Shown one piece after another: positions 35,701 through 46,926 of a stretch of DNA of 64,000 bases. The notes beneath the pieces were generated by a model. It was given only the letters and a program-made list of their open reading frames with translations. It was not told the DNA's origin and did no database searches. Position numbers and translations under genes: made by a program. The DNA is from Glebionis coronaria (lineage: Eukaryota > Streptophyta > Magnoliopsida > Asterales > Asteraceae): contig CM046878.1 of NCBI GenBank assembly GCA_025667525.1, forward strand, positions 513,864,274 to 513,928,273. Reading direction: 5' to 3'. Numbering within the stretch: position 1 is the stretch's first letter; each line of letters opens with the position of its first letter.

Positions 35701-35722
35701 TTTTTTTTATAACACTATCTGA
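32714..35722 (+). pseudogene. Antisense ORF of the Tat element ('putative gypsy type transposon' protein), four exons
   Basis: Plus-strand exons about 32714-33410, 33486-34115, 34214-34766 and 34851-35722 have GT donors and AG acceptors. The first exon begins MAHRNNPTIGSVLN and contains APQGKIGLYTRLFDAANYRI and PFTRFLVDLLGYY, the signature I associate with Pfam Transposase_28 ('putative gypsy type transposon'). The second exon is acidic, with a basic patch (KRTRRKNKRVRK) that could be a nuclear signal. The third and fourth predict a long coiled coil (ETVLDHVESLKRKND ... LLKELEDVQALLQ). Exon 1 has three in-frame stops after 32990 plus one near 33371, and the joints are not in phase, so this copy is dead. 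Antisense ORFs are known in Tat-lineage elements; their function is unknown. Confidence 0.72.
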
Positions 35723-36328
35723 ACACTTAGAATGTCATGTTTATGGGTCCGTGGCAATCACGACAATTTTGATTGTTGGAAACTTGTCTATATTCTTTAG
35801 ATATTGTACATCTGTGTTGCATGACATGTCACGACTTACCAAGAATAAAACTAAGTCTATATTTTACTAGACGTGCAGCGTGTGTCTTTATCATGTCCGA
35901 CACTATGTAAGTACGGCATGCGGAAACTTATTACAACGTCTTGTAAATAAGGTTTCTAGTAAGGATACATGATCCGTGTCACTGGAGTTGCATCTCTCTT
36001 ATGCGACAAGTTGAATTATTAGGTTTACTTAATCCTCTTACCCCGCCTGGGAGCGAATAGTACATGTACGGTTTGAATGAATGCATATGAATAAGAAATA
36101 GTACATTATGGAAGTAACAAATAAATCTAAGACATGAGACAAATAATTTGCACAAGAACAGGCCGTGGAGCTAGCTAGGCACCACGGCATTTTATTAGAA
36201 CGTTTATGATTTTTTGACAGAATTAAAATCCTAAGACAAATAGAACCTAGAAAGCATGAAAACAAAAAATACATGGATCTTCATTGAAGCCAACCACAAC
36301 GAAGTGTCCATGCGGAGGCCGTAGCCTT
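35723..36328. other. Non-coding stretch between the antisense gene and integrase
   Basis: This separates the 3' end of the plus-strand gene from the 3' end of the minus-strand pol gene and should hold the polyadenylation signals for both. I see no domain. Short open frames on both strands are low complexity. Confidence 0.5.
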
Positions 36329-37462
36329 TCAAAGATAGCATTTTTTAAGGTTGCAAATATTCCATGTACGTTCCAGGTCACGGCGATCCATATCACGCAA
36401 CTTGTACGCGCCTAGTCCCAAAGCTTCTGTAACCTCATACGGCCCTTCCCACTTGGGACCCAGCTTTCCTGTATTCTCCGTGCGACTTGCCTTGTTAGCA
36501 CGATAAACAAAATCCCCCGGTCGGAAGGAAACACCTTTGACCTTCGCATCGTAATAAGCCTTCATCCGTGCCTTGGACTTGGCCTCATTGATGGCCGATA
36601 TCTCTCTTTTTTCCTCTAACAAGTCCAGATTAATCCGGAGTTGCTCATCGTTCGTTACGACATTAACCTCCGCCGTGCGGATGGTTGGCATCCCAATTTC
36701 TGCTGGGATAACAGCCTCAGTTCCATAGGCCAGCGCGAATGGAGTATCCCCATTGGCGGTTTTGATCATCGTCCTATGTGCCCATAGAACATGCGGCAGC
36801 TCATCTACCCACTTGGCACTTAGCTCATCTAGGCGTGCTTTGATGCCTTCACCTAGGCTTCTATTTGCCCGCTCCACGAGACCATTAGTCTGCGGGTGTT
36901 TAACTGATGCGAAATGCCGCGTGATGTTCAATGTCGCGCACCAATCCTTGAATGGGTTATTCACGAACTGCTTCCCTTTATCCGAGATGATTTCTCCTGG
37001 CAAGCCAAAGCGGCACACAATATTTTCCCAAACAAACTTTTTGATCTGTTTGCCCGTGATGGATTTAACCGCCTTAGCTTCTATCCAGCGTGTAAAGTAG
37101 TCCATTACGACGATTAGGAACTTAACACCTCCAGCAGCAACAGGAAAAGGCCCTGCGATATCGATCCCTCACTTATAGAATGGCCATAGGGATGTGATAG
37201 GTGTTAGTTCTTGCTGCGGATGTCGCGATACTGGTCTGTGCACTTGGCAATCACTGCATTTACGAATCATATCACGTACATCCCGATGCATTGTCGGCCA
37301 ATAGTATCCCGTGCGTAAGGCTCGTGCTACTACGGATCTAGGGCCTGCGTGCATACCGCATGACCCTTCATGTATTTCACTAATCACATAGCTAGCCTGG
37401 CGCGGTCCGACGCATCGGCTGTAGGAAAGAACGCTTGTACAGAATACCATCTCGGAGCTCAA
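36329..37462 (-). pseudogene. Tat element integrase, interrupted
   Basis: The minus-strand frame 37169-37462 holds the H2C2 zinc-binding part (GYYWPTMHRDVRDMIRKCSDCQVH). After a stop near 37165 the core continues at 36329-37105 with the first catalytic Asp in VVMDYFTRWIEAK, the second in ISDKGKQF and the Glu in QTNGLVERANRSLGE. A C-terminal GPYEVTEALGLGAYKLRD follows, the chromodomain-less end of Tat integrases. All three catalytic residues remain, but the stops between domains inactivate the copy. Confidence 0.88.
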
Positions 37463-39404
37463 AGTGCTGCGACTTCCTTCTTATACGTCGTGCCGCCTTT
37501 TCGTCCTCTGGAAGGGTTTCATCAGTTAAATAGCTGACGATCGGGGTCATCCATGTAGGTCCCTCTTCTTTAGCTATAGTTGCGATTTCCCCTCCTGTAA
37601 TAGATTTTTCCTTGAGTATTTCCACCAAGACTTGTTTGGATAAATGGGCGAAGCTCGTGGATGCAATCTTGCTAAGAGAATCCGCCTTCTTGTTTTCACC
37701 TCTTGGTACCTGCTTGATAGAAAACTTCCCAAAAGTAGCTATGAGTGACTTGACTTTCTCTAAGCATTGGACCATGTTATCCTCCTTGACTATGTAACCT
37801 CCTAGGATGTGATTCGCGACAAGCCGTGAGTCCACGTAGGCCTCAAGGTTGCGGACTCCCATCCTAGCGGTGATTTTTAAACCCGCAATCAATGCTTCAT
37901 ATTCTGCCTCATTATTCGTGGCTGTGAACTCAAAACGCAGGGCGTAGGTAAACTCCATTCCTTCCAGATTCGTGAGAATAAGGTCGGCTCCAGATCCGTC
38001 CGTGCACGAAGATCCGTTAGTAAACAAAACCCATGGTTCCGCTGGAATTTCCTCTTTTTGTACCATTGGTCCGTCCTCCTCTGGTTTCTCAATTAGGAAG
38101 TCTGCCAAAATTTGGCCTTTGACCGATGTCCTTGGTCTACAGGAGATGTTATGTTCTCCTAGTAGAACGCTCCACTTCTGTAGCCTCCCGATCACATCTG
38201 GCTTAGAGATGATTTGTTTTATTGGTTGATCAGTGATAACCACAATTGGGTGCGCCTGGAAGTACCAACACAACCTTTTCGCTGCGTATACCAATGACAA
38301 AACCAACTTCTCCATAGAGGAATAGTTCAGCTCCGGCCCTTGAAATGCTCTACTTATGAAGTAAACCGGAGTCTGGACTATATCCTGACCTGTCATGAGG
38401 GTTGCGCTTATTGCTCCGTGTGTAGCAGACAGATACATGATGAGCTCTTCCTTAGGTTGGGGAGCCACTAACATGGGAAGGGCTGCAAGATGTTCTTTGA
38501 GTTGTCCAAAGGCTTCCTCTGCCTCCTTTGTCCAGCGGAAGTCTCCTTTCTTTATACACTTCTTGAGTGTTTTAAATAGAGGTAATGATTTTTCTGCGGA
38601 TTTGGACAAGAATCTGTTGAGCCCGGCCAGCTTCCCATTGAGCGATTGTACATCCTTACGTGTCTGAGGGGATGGTAGCTGTATTACGGCGTCCGTCTTC
38701 TCCGGACAAGGCTTGATGCCGTTTGGATTGACCATGTACCTAAGGAACATGCCTTCGGTTGCCCCAAACGTACATTTTTTTGTATTCAGTTTCATGTTGA
38801 TTTTCCTCAACGTATCAAACGTCTCCTGGACATCGCGGAGAAGTGCCTCCTCCATATGGCTCTTGATGACCAGATCCTCAACATAGACCTCGAGGTTACG
38901 GCCTATTTGGGAATCGAAGGCTTTATCAACAAGTCGTTGATATGTCGCTTCGGCGTTCTTTAGTCCGAACGGCATTTTTGTGTAGCAATACACGCCCTGA
39001 CTAGTGTGGAACGCCATTTTCTCCTCGTCCTCCTCCGCCATCTGAATCTGATGGTATCCTTTGTATGCATCTAAAAAAAATTTGAAAGGGTATCCGCATA
39101 AGGATTCCACCTTCCAATCAATTTCCGGTAAAGGATAACAGTCTTGCGGACAAGCTTTGTTCAAGTCCGTAAAGTCCACACACATGCGCCAGCTCCCGTC
39201 ATGTTTCTTGACCATGTCTGGGTTGGATAACCATTCGTGGTAATATACCTCGCGCATAATTCCTGCATCTACCAATTTCCGTACCTCCTCCAGTATAACC
39301 TTGCTATGTTCTGGTGCTTGACCACGTTTCTTTTGCTTAACCGGGGGGTATCCCTCACGGATTTGAAGTTTATGTTCTGCTATCGAACGCGGCACACCTG
39401 TCAT
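37392..39404 (-). pseudogene. Tat element RT, RNase H and second RNase H domain
   Basis: The 670-residue frame begins MTGVPRSIAEHKLQI, reads through the RT (RMCVDFTDLNKACPQDCYPLPEID, FFLDAYKGYHQI, FGLKNAEATYQRLVDKAF), the connection and first RNase H (LSATHGAISATLM ... ELNYSSMEKLVLSLVYAAKRL), then an archaeal-type RNase H (VLFTNGSSCTDGSGA ... TATNNEAEYEALIAGL). The second RNase H marks the Tat lineage. The catalytic box YVDD is YVED here (Glu codon 38877-38879, minus strand), so polymerase activity is probably lost. Confidence 0.9.
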
Positions 39405-39471
39405 ATGCTTAGGCTCTCATGCGAATACATCAAGGTTTGCTTTTAGGATAGAGTACATGGCCCTCTTCCCA

Positions 39472-40596
39472 TTATCCGATAGCGTTCCCCCTATGGCCAC
39501 CTCTTGTTCCGGGTAGTCGGGATGGATTGCCACCTTCTAATTGGGGGGGGGGGGGTGGTGATCCTTCCTTAACGGGAACAGGCTGGACTGGTGTTGTCAT
39601 GGCGTGGCATTCGGATTCCAGCACGATCGAATTGTAAATTGTAACAATTCCCCCTTCAACTGGGAATTTAATCATACCGTGTATCATGGACGGGACAACC
39701 CGTATGGCCAGGATCCCTGGTCTTCCGATAATACCATTATATGGGGAGTGTGAACATATCACCATAAAGTTCATCTACGTCGTGGTGGAGTGCTCTTTAT
39801 CCCCAATGGTTACCAGTAGACGCAGCTGTCCTATTGGCCAAATAGTATCTCCACTGAAGCCAATGAGCGACGACGTGGCCGGCACTAATTGGCTCTTTAT
39901 CTCTGGTCGTAGCTGTACAAAACAGTTTTCGTAGAGAACCTCTGCCGATGATCCTCTGTCCACATACATACGGTGAAGGTTGTTTGTTCCAATACTTATC
40001 TTAATCGTGAGAGGTGCATCAGCCACGTTGCTTGCTGTAATGGGAGGGAATGAGATCTCTCTACCGCGTGAAAAATTTTGACTAATTTTTTGCTTTGTGC
40101 GGCGCTGCCAAGATTGGATCATATATATGGTTGAAGGTTTGTCCTTTTGGGGATCCTTCTTATCGTACTTTTTATTATCCTTCCCATCCTTCCAATCCTT
40201 GACCAAATGTTTGAGTTTGCCTGATTTGATCAGTGACTCAATGTGCTTCTTGAGCTGGATGCACTCCTCCGTGCTGTGGCCCTTGTCATTGTGGAACTCG
40301 CAGAAGCGATTTCCTTGACGGCGGTCCACTAGAGTTGTCATTGGGGGAGGCCTTGGGAAGTTTCCCCCTCCGTCAACAAGATATCCCGGTAAGTCATCTT
40401 TAGAGGTAAATTTGTCATCCGACTGCCCTCCTTTATTCTGACTCTTGTAATCCGAGCTCCTTCCATTGCCTTGGGTGCTTTGGCCCCATGATTGCCTCTT
40501 GGGCTGGTCATTCGATCGATAGTTATGGTTTCCCTTTGTAGGATATACCGCGGCTACCGTGGTTTCTCTTTCTACAAAGTTTCTGACCCTTTCCAT
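39472..40596 (-). pseudogene. Tat element zinc knuckle and aspartic protease region
   Basis: Frame 39775-40596 contains a zinc knuckle-like CEFHNDKGHSTEEC, a Lys-rich stretch and the retropepsin-like segment YVDRGSSAEVLYENCF. The usual D-G-G-S-S core has Arg replacing Gly. Sequence then continues at 39472-39774 with SPYNGIIGRPGILAIRVVPS, the typical end of the protease. A run of 13 G (39543-39555) lies at the boundary to RT and causes an out-of-frame proline tract. Confidence 0.8.
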
Positions 40597-40621
40597 GAGG
40601 TACCTCTCCGGTCGTTTGTCA

Positions 40622-41904
40622 TTAATCAGAAATTTTTAGGAGCTCTGGCATCGTTTTTGTGCGCGTGCATTCGTCATTAAAACGTTCTGTGAAGTCCTTC
40701 GTGGACTCTCCGGGCCGCTGCTTGACGGTTGCTAATGAGACCGGATCCCTATTATACTTCTTTCGCTGAGTATAATTGTTTTTGAACGCAGTGCACAGCT
40801 CGGCGAAGCTATCAATGCTTCGGGAAGGAAGCCTTTCAAACCAATCACGGGCATTGTCAATTAAGGTCGAGTTGAACATCTGGCACCATATAGGCATCGA
40901 CCATCGTTCAATTTTTGCCTGTGTATCAAATATCTTTAGGTGATCATCAGGATCACTAGACCCATCATAGGTTTTAACACACGCCGGCATACGACGCTTC
41001 TTATCCTCAGAGTAGTTCCGTATGCGGAGAGTGAAGGCATCTTCTCTGTCATCGCACCATGGACGGGAGAGAGCCTCCTCCTCGTTCCGATAGTAGGGAT
41101 CATCATAGTATCCCTCATCATCATATGTTGGCGGGGGAGTGTACCTAGGTCGGCGGCGCTTGGGGGGATGGTCATCCGAATCCGACCCCGAAGGGCCGGG
41201 AGGAGGAGGCGGTGCCCCACTTCTCGGATGAGGACCACTTTTGTGAGAAGAGATATGAGCTTTCATCCCACTATTCATCCTATCCCACACGCTGGTGCGG
41301 CGATTGTTCCTGGTTGATTCCAATACCGGCCGTTCAGTAGAGCCGTCAGACCTATCTCCTTCCTCACGAGGTTGTAGTAATTCCTGCATAACACGATCCC
41401 CTATGCGCTCGAACACATTCCGAGGTTGAGGGTTTTCCTCAAGGGGTGTTCATTCCTGGGGGCGCGCCCTCCTCTTCTTTTGAGTTTGAGGAGAGGTGCC
41501 GGACGCAGTCCTGCCAAAGTTGAGCCTAGATTGGAGATTCCTTCCTAGGTTCAACCTTGACGCGATACCCGAGACGATCCTGTCAAAGTTCTGCGTGAGA
41601 ACATGGGCGAGGTCTTCGTCAGTAAGTGGTTCCACTTCTAATTCCGTCTTGATTGATGGCCTGTGCGGCTCTTTGTAGGGGCGTTAGGCGCACTCCCCGG
41701 ATCAGGATTATCCATGGTAATGGTTGGTGGTGGGGTATTGCCGGACGTGCCTGCCCTACCAAAAGGCTGAAAAATGTTTCGGTTATTCGGTCCGCCTGTT
41801 TGGTTTCCAGGGGACTGGGTGGAGATGAGTATCCCATCCCTTGTGGACTTCCGATTCGCAGGATTTGTGTTCCTAGGATTCCCTTGCGGATGTCCCTTCG
41901 TCAT
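40622..41904 (-). pseudogene. Tat element gag
   Basis: From ATG at 41904 (minus strand, MTKGHPQGNPRNTNP) gag reads in pieces: 41638-41904, 41450-41635 and 40622-41416. The last holds the retrotransposon gag core (KTYDGSSDPDDHLKIFDTQAK, MFNSTLIDNARDWFERLP, TAFKNNYTQRKK). Stops or shifts separate the pieces. A Gly/Pro/Asp-rich linker comes before the core. Confidence 0.82.
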
Positions 41905-41947
41905 TGAAAGAGATCGTTGATTGAGGTTCTAGCTTAGTGTTTGAGTC

Positions 41948-41962
41948 CCACGGATGGCGCCA
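41948..41962 (-). other. Primer-binding site of the Tat element
   Basis: Minus-strand TGGCGCCATCCGTGG lies three bases inside the 5' LTR. TGGCGCC-type sites are used by Tat and Athila relatives instead of the Met-tRNA site. The exact tRNA could not be identified by eye. Confidence 0.7.
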
Positions 41963-41965
41963 ACT

Positions 41966-42546
41966 TGTTGATACAAAAGTTGGATGATCCTTGCTTGACC
42001 CGAATTAGGCTTAATTCGGGTAGGCTGGGCTCCAGCTCTTGCACCAAGTGAATAACTTGCTGAGATCCTGCACACTAAAGCAACACGCGTTAGACTTACT
42101 GTGGGCGCGTATCCCACGATTAGACTCCGGCATGAGAGTAATTAATCGGTTAGGGTTAAGAATCGGATGTGAGATGAGAGTATGGAGAATGTAAACCTTT
42201 GTGGAACCCTTGGGGGTTCCTTATATAGGCAGTGAAACTCTAATGGGCTCACTGTTTACTTCGGCCCTAAGCATAAGATAACCACCATAATTAGCTTGAT
42301 TGTTATCTTCTAATTATGGTTAGTGTATATCATATACTTGAAGGTAAATCCCAATCCTAATAAGATTGTGATTCTGTCTAACCCTGTCCTGGCTGTACCG
42401 GGCCGTGGGCCACACACACTTTATGCGACCCCTGGTCATTCAAGCCCGTAAGCTTAACTGATTAATCCAACCCATTCGTGATGGGCCGGATGCGGGTAGT
42501 ACCCATGGGCCGGGTCCATGACCCGGTTGGGGACTATACGTCATCA
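41966..42546 (-). mobile_element. 5' LTR of the Tat element
   Basis: On the minus strand this is the upstream LTR, next to the primer-binding site. It starts TGTTGATAC and ends GTCATCA on the plus strand and matches 31546-32127 apart from scattered substitutions and a one-base indel. Confidence 0.9.
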
Positions 42547-42551
42547 AAGCT

Positions 42552-43312
42552 AAACCATGACCTAGGAGTAAAACCCCAACACCTAGGAGGAATAATAATA
42601 ATACTAGATCAAGATCAAAGACACCTAGGAGAAACTATGGACAACAAAATGGCCATATGAATTGGAATAATTTTCAACAACAATACTTATCCTCATAGGG
42701 AACGTCTCCTTCATTCATGCATCCCAACCAAATGCAAGGGATGTTTGGAACTAACAATTTTGGACCCATGAGATATTGGGGACCAAATGTTTGATCTTGT
42801 GTGTTGTTACCTAGATATGTTTGGGAACCGATCTAGAGCCCGACGAGTGGATTAAGGATAGTGGTTGTTCTAAACACATGACGGGTAATCGAAGTTTGTT
42901 CTCACACTACAAAGCATATGATGGAGGCAACGTTACATTCGCTAGTAATAGACGTGGTAATATCATTGGCAAAGGTACGGTCTCTCTTGACTCTATGACT
43001 ATAGAAAACGTAGAGCACGTAGATAACTTAGGTTTTAACCTTCTAACTATAGGTTAAATTTGTGACAATAAGTGTAAGGTCATCTTTTTGGAATATGACA
43101 GTGAAATCGTAAAAGATGGAAAAGTCATTGGAAAAGGTGTTAGAAAGCATGGGCTTTATGTCATGAAGGTTAATAGGAAGTCAAAGGACAACTTATGTCT
43201 AGCGACTTTAGATGATAGTTATACTCTTTGGCATAGGAGATTAGGTCACGCTAATATGCATTTAATTCAATCTTTAGTCTCTAAGGAGTTGGTAAGACAT
43301 CTCCCTAGATGA
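42552..43312 (+). pseudogene. Copia protease and GAG-pre-integrase region
   Basis: Sequence of the split copia element resumes after the Tat target duplication. Protease motif DSGCSKHMTGNRSLFSHY is at about 42850-42908, in the frame 42821-43057. A second frame 43088-43312 carries the pre-integrase zinc region (LWHRRLGHANMHLIQSL). A TAA near 43055 and a frame change separate the two. Confidence 0.85.
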
Positions 43313-43419
43313 AGTTTGATAGTCACTTTTGTGATGCTTGCAAAATTGGGAAGCAAGTTCACTCAAGTCACAAAGTCAAGAAATTGGTTTCGACCTTTCG
43401 GTGTTTATAGATCCTACAT

Positions 43420-44216
43420 ATGGATCTCTTTGGACCTTCCGCCATACGGAGTTATGGAGGTAACCTTTATAACCTAGTTATAGTTGACGACTACTCTAGA
43501 TTCACTTGGACTAGATTTTTGGCGTCTAAGAATGAAGCTTTCGATCACTTCGAAACCTTTAGTCGAAGAATTCAAAATCAAATAGGATGTTCAACTGTCT
43601 CTATTAGGACGGATCATGGTAGGGAATTTGATAATGAAGTGCAATTTGGTTCCTTTTGTGAAGCTCATGGTATTACCCATAACTTCTCAGCTCCTCGCAC
43701 TCCACAATCAAATGGGATAGTTGAAAGGAAGAATAGGACCATCCAAGAGATGAGTAGGACGATGTTAAATGGCAATCTTTGCCTCAAAAATTTTGGTGCA
43801 ATGCCGTGGATACATCGACTTACATTCTCAACCGAATTCTTATTCGACCTTTTCTAGGAATGACCCCCTATGAGATTCTTAAAGGTAAGAAGCCCTCATT
43901 GGAATACTTAAGGGTGTTTGGAAGTAAGTGCTTTATTCTCAACACCAAATATTACCTTACTAAGTTTGACCCAAAGTCTTACGAAGGTATATTTTTAGGT
44001 TATTCTCAAACTAGCAAAGCCTACATAGTCCTCAATAGAACCTCGGGTGTAATTGAAGAATCACTTAACGTGAAATTTGACGAAACCCCACCTTCATCTA
44101 AGACACTACCTTTGGTAGATGATGACTTAGATGAAATAGACATAGTTAATGCCAAAGATGTTAAAAACATAGGAGTTGAATGTAAAACCTCTGATTTTAT
44201 CTTATTGACTTTGTAA
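43420..44216 (+). pseudogene. Copia integrase, frameshifted
   Basis: Frame 43420-43857 has the integrase core: MDLFGPSAIRSYGGN, VIVDDYSRFTWT, RTDHGREFDN and APRTPQSNGIVERKNRTIQEM, giving the D-D-E set. A one-base shift near 43785 moves the C-terminal part (TPYEILKGKKPSLEYLRVFG, KFDPKSYEGIFLGYS) into frame 43779-44216. The frame then runs into the inserted segment at 44181. Confidence 0.9.
44039..44180. repeat. First copy of a 142-bp direct duplication
   Basis: This segment of copia pol recurs at 44781-44922 with about six substitutions, flanking an exactly 600-base insert. It encodes the linker ITSGVIEESLNV-type region after integrase. Confidence 0.9.
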
Positions 44217-44780
44217 ATTGTTGTACTTATTATTTTTGGAATCTATATAATTCCACTTTTATATGACTTAATAATAATCATATACTGTTGTCATACTATC
44301 ATTTCATATTTATTTGTACATTTATATGAACCTTTAGTCTTTATTGACTACGTTGGCAATTGACTGGCCACACCTTTTGTCCTTATGGACTACTTTGGTA
44401 ATTGACTGGCCACACCTTTAGTCCTTATGGACTACTTTGGCAATTGACTGGCCACATGATTTGAAACAAGGACTCATCACCTCAGTACACACTTTGGATA
44501 CACTGTATCATTATTTAGTTAATTTATTAGGTACTTAGATTATATTTATATGTATATATTTACATATATTTCATACTATGAATAAACACCTACCACTTTA
44601 AAACAATGTACATTATTTCACATTGTCACTCATTTACTTTATTCAAGTAAAATACTTATAATGATATACTCATTTTATACTTTCACCAAGTTATCTAAAA
44701 GTTTAACCAAAACACCTAAAAACTTAACAAATGTATACACTATAATACATGGGCTATTATTATCTCCAAAAACTTGATAT
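44181..44780. mobile_element. 600-bp insertion of unknown type in copia pol
   Basis: AT-rich and non-coding, it begins TGTAAAACCTC and ends AACTTGATAT, with no terminal inverted repeat that I can see. It carries three tandem 42-bp units at 44331-44456. It is bounded by a 142-bp direct duplication of host copia sequence, far longer than any transposition target duplication. It may have arisen by template switching during reverse transcription or by unequal recombination. Confidence 0.6.
44331..44456. repeat. Three tandem 42-bp units
   Basis: Units start at 44331, 44373 and 44415, each of the form CCTTTAGTCCTTATGGACTA followed by CTTTGGCAATTGACTGGCCACA, with two to five differences between units. 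Each includes the small inverted pair GTCC..GGAC. Confidence 0.9.
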
Positions 44781-44922
44781 AACCTCGGGTGTAATTGAAG
44801 AATCACTTAACGTGACATTTGACGAAACCCCACCTTCATCTAAGATACCACCTTCGGTAGATGATGACTTAGATGAAATAGACATAGTTAATGCCAAAGA
44901 TGTTAGAAACATAGGAGTTGAA
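44781..44922. repeat. Second copy of the 142-bp direct duplication
   Basis: Matches 44039-44180. The copia frame continues from here into the sequence leading to reverse transcriptase. Confidence 0.9.
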
Positions 44923-46589
44923 GACCTTAGTGTTGAAAAGGGAGTAAACATTAAGGAGTCTAAGGATCATGCTCTTGATAACGTCATAGGCAAATTAAAT
45001 CAAAGGACCTTAAGATCTCAAGTCCAAAATCAAAATAACTTCTTTTGTTTTGTCTCCTTGATTGAACCAAATAATGTTAGCTTTGATGGATGAGAGCTGG
45101 GTCATCGCTATGCAAGAAGAATTAAATCAATTCATTGCTAATTACGTTTGGGAACTTGTTCCTCCGCCTAGAAGTTCGACCATCATAGGAACCAAATGGG
45201 TATATAGGAATAAGTTAGATGAGAATGGTGTTGTGTCTCGTAACAAGGCTAGACTTGTAGCTCAAGGCTATAATCAACAAGAAGGTATTGATTATGACGA
45301 GACATACGCACCCGTAGCTAGATTAGAATCCATTAGAATCCTCTTAGCTTACGATTGTGCTTTAGACTTTAAGTTTCAACAAATGGATGTAAAGAGTGCA
45401 TTTCTTAACGGTTTGATCAATTAAGAGGTATTTGTGGCTCAACCTCCCAGCTTCATTGATTTTGAGAAACCGGATCATGTTTACAAGCTTAAGAAAGCTC
45501 TTTATGGTCTCAAACAAGCACCCAAAGCTTGGTATGATAGACTTAAAGCGTTTCTTGTAAAACATGAGTAATACCATGGGGATGGTAGACAATACACTCT
45601 TTACAAAGAAGAAAGGTTCTCACCTCATTAGAGTACAAATATATGTTGATGACATTATATTTGGTTCAAATTGTCAATTATTGTGTGATGACTTTGCCAA
45701 AATCATGCATGACGAGTTTGAAATGAGTATGATGGGAGAACTTAACTTATTTTTAGGACTCCAAATTAAACAAATGGACGATGGTATTTTCTTTAATCAA
45801 TCCAAGTATGTTAAAGAAATGCTAAAGAAATTTGGATTAGAAGACTCTAGACCGATGAAGACCCCTATGGCCTCGGATACTAAACTCACCGTAGATGATG
45901 ATTGTGAGTCGGTAGACAACACCAAATATAGAGGTATGATTGGTAGTTTTTTGTACCTAACGGCAAGTCAACCAGATATCATGTGTAGTGTTTGCCTTTG
46001 TGCTCGCTTCCAAGAGGCTCCCAAAACCTCTCACCTTGAAGCGGTAAAGCGTATCTTCCGATACATTAAGGGCTCTATACATCTAGGATTATGGTATCCT
46101 AAAGGGACCGGCGTAGAAAACATTGTCTACGTGGACTCGGATCATGCGGGAGACTATGTGGACCGGAAAAGCACTAGTGGAGTTTGTACCTTCATGGGTT
46201 GTTGTTTAACTTCTTGGTTCTCCAAGAAACTAACCGCTCTTGCCATATCCATCACGGAAGTCGAGTATGCGAGTGCCGGTAAAGCTTGTCAACAAGCTCT
46301 ATGGATGAAGGAAACGCTTGTTGATTACGGGATTTCTGTTGATGATGTTCCCATCATGTGCGACAACAAGGGTGCAATAGAACTTAGCAAGAATCCCATG
46401 CAACATTCGCGAACTAAGCACATAGAGATTCGCCACCATTTTCTTAGGGATAATGTTCAAAAGGGGAACATTTCGATAGAGAAGGTACCCTCGGTAGAAA
46501 ACTTAGTCGATATCTTCACTAAGCCACTTAAGAGGGAGCCTTTTAATTACTTCCGTCTAGGTCTAGGCTTAATGGTACATATTCCTTAA
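44781..46589 (+). pseudogene. Copia reverse transcriptase and RNase H, interrupted
   Basis: RT begins about 45062 ([66 protein letters not shown]). A TAA at 45422-45424 stops it, then EVFVAQPP and [19 protein letters not shown] follow, with a shift near 45565. The last frame, 45564-46589, holds the intact catalytic box IYVDDIIFGS and the copia RNase H (VDSDHAGDYVDRKSTSGVCTF, KHIEIRHHFLRDNV, DIFTKPLKREPF). The two disruptions make it non-functional. Confidence 0.92.
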
Positions 46590-46926
46590 TTTTGCATTCT
46601 TATTATATTTTATCTTTTGAGTCTTTTCTTTCTTTGAGTTCTTAAGTTTAATAAACTCTTTTTGGAAAAATTTTCTTCTTTTTCAAAATTCTCAAAGCTT
46701 TTTCGTAAATGGTCGAGAAATGTTTTTGCATTGTTAATTCAATCTAAAAACGTTTTTTATAGCTTCTTGCTATTCATAATGAGCTTACATAATTCATATG
46801 TATGGGTCTCTCAAATATAGCAAGAACAAAGGAGAACTATGGAGGATCATTGTGTCATGACCTTGTGTCTATTTCTATACACCTCCTACATTGATTTTAT
46901 TAAAAAATCTATGTATTTTGGTATAA
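46590..46926 (+). other. Copia 3' non-coding region up to the LARD insertion
   Basis: T-rich sequence after the pol stop. It ends in the TATAA target site (46922-46926). The same region resumes at 58365. No polypurine tract or LTR start was recognised here. Confidence 0.55.

Larger units (their letters stand above)
31546..42546 (-). mobile_element. Ty3/gypsy Tat-type element, 11.0 kb, complete but dead
   Basis: Flanked by LTRs of 582 bp (31546-32127) and 581 bp (41966-42546) that start TGTTGATAC and end GTCATCA, and by the 5-bp target duplication AAGCT (31541-31545 and 42547-42551). Minus-strand order is LTR, primer-binding site TGGCGCC-, gag, protease, RT, RNase H, a second RNase-H-like domain, integrase, then a region with a plus-strand (antisense) gene, then LTR. 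The duplicate RNase H and antisense gene are features of the Tat lineage (Ogre/Retand relatives). The LTRs differ at about 30 sites by eye (near 5%). Confidence 0.92.
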
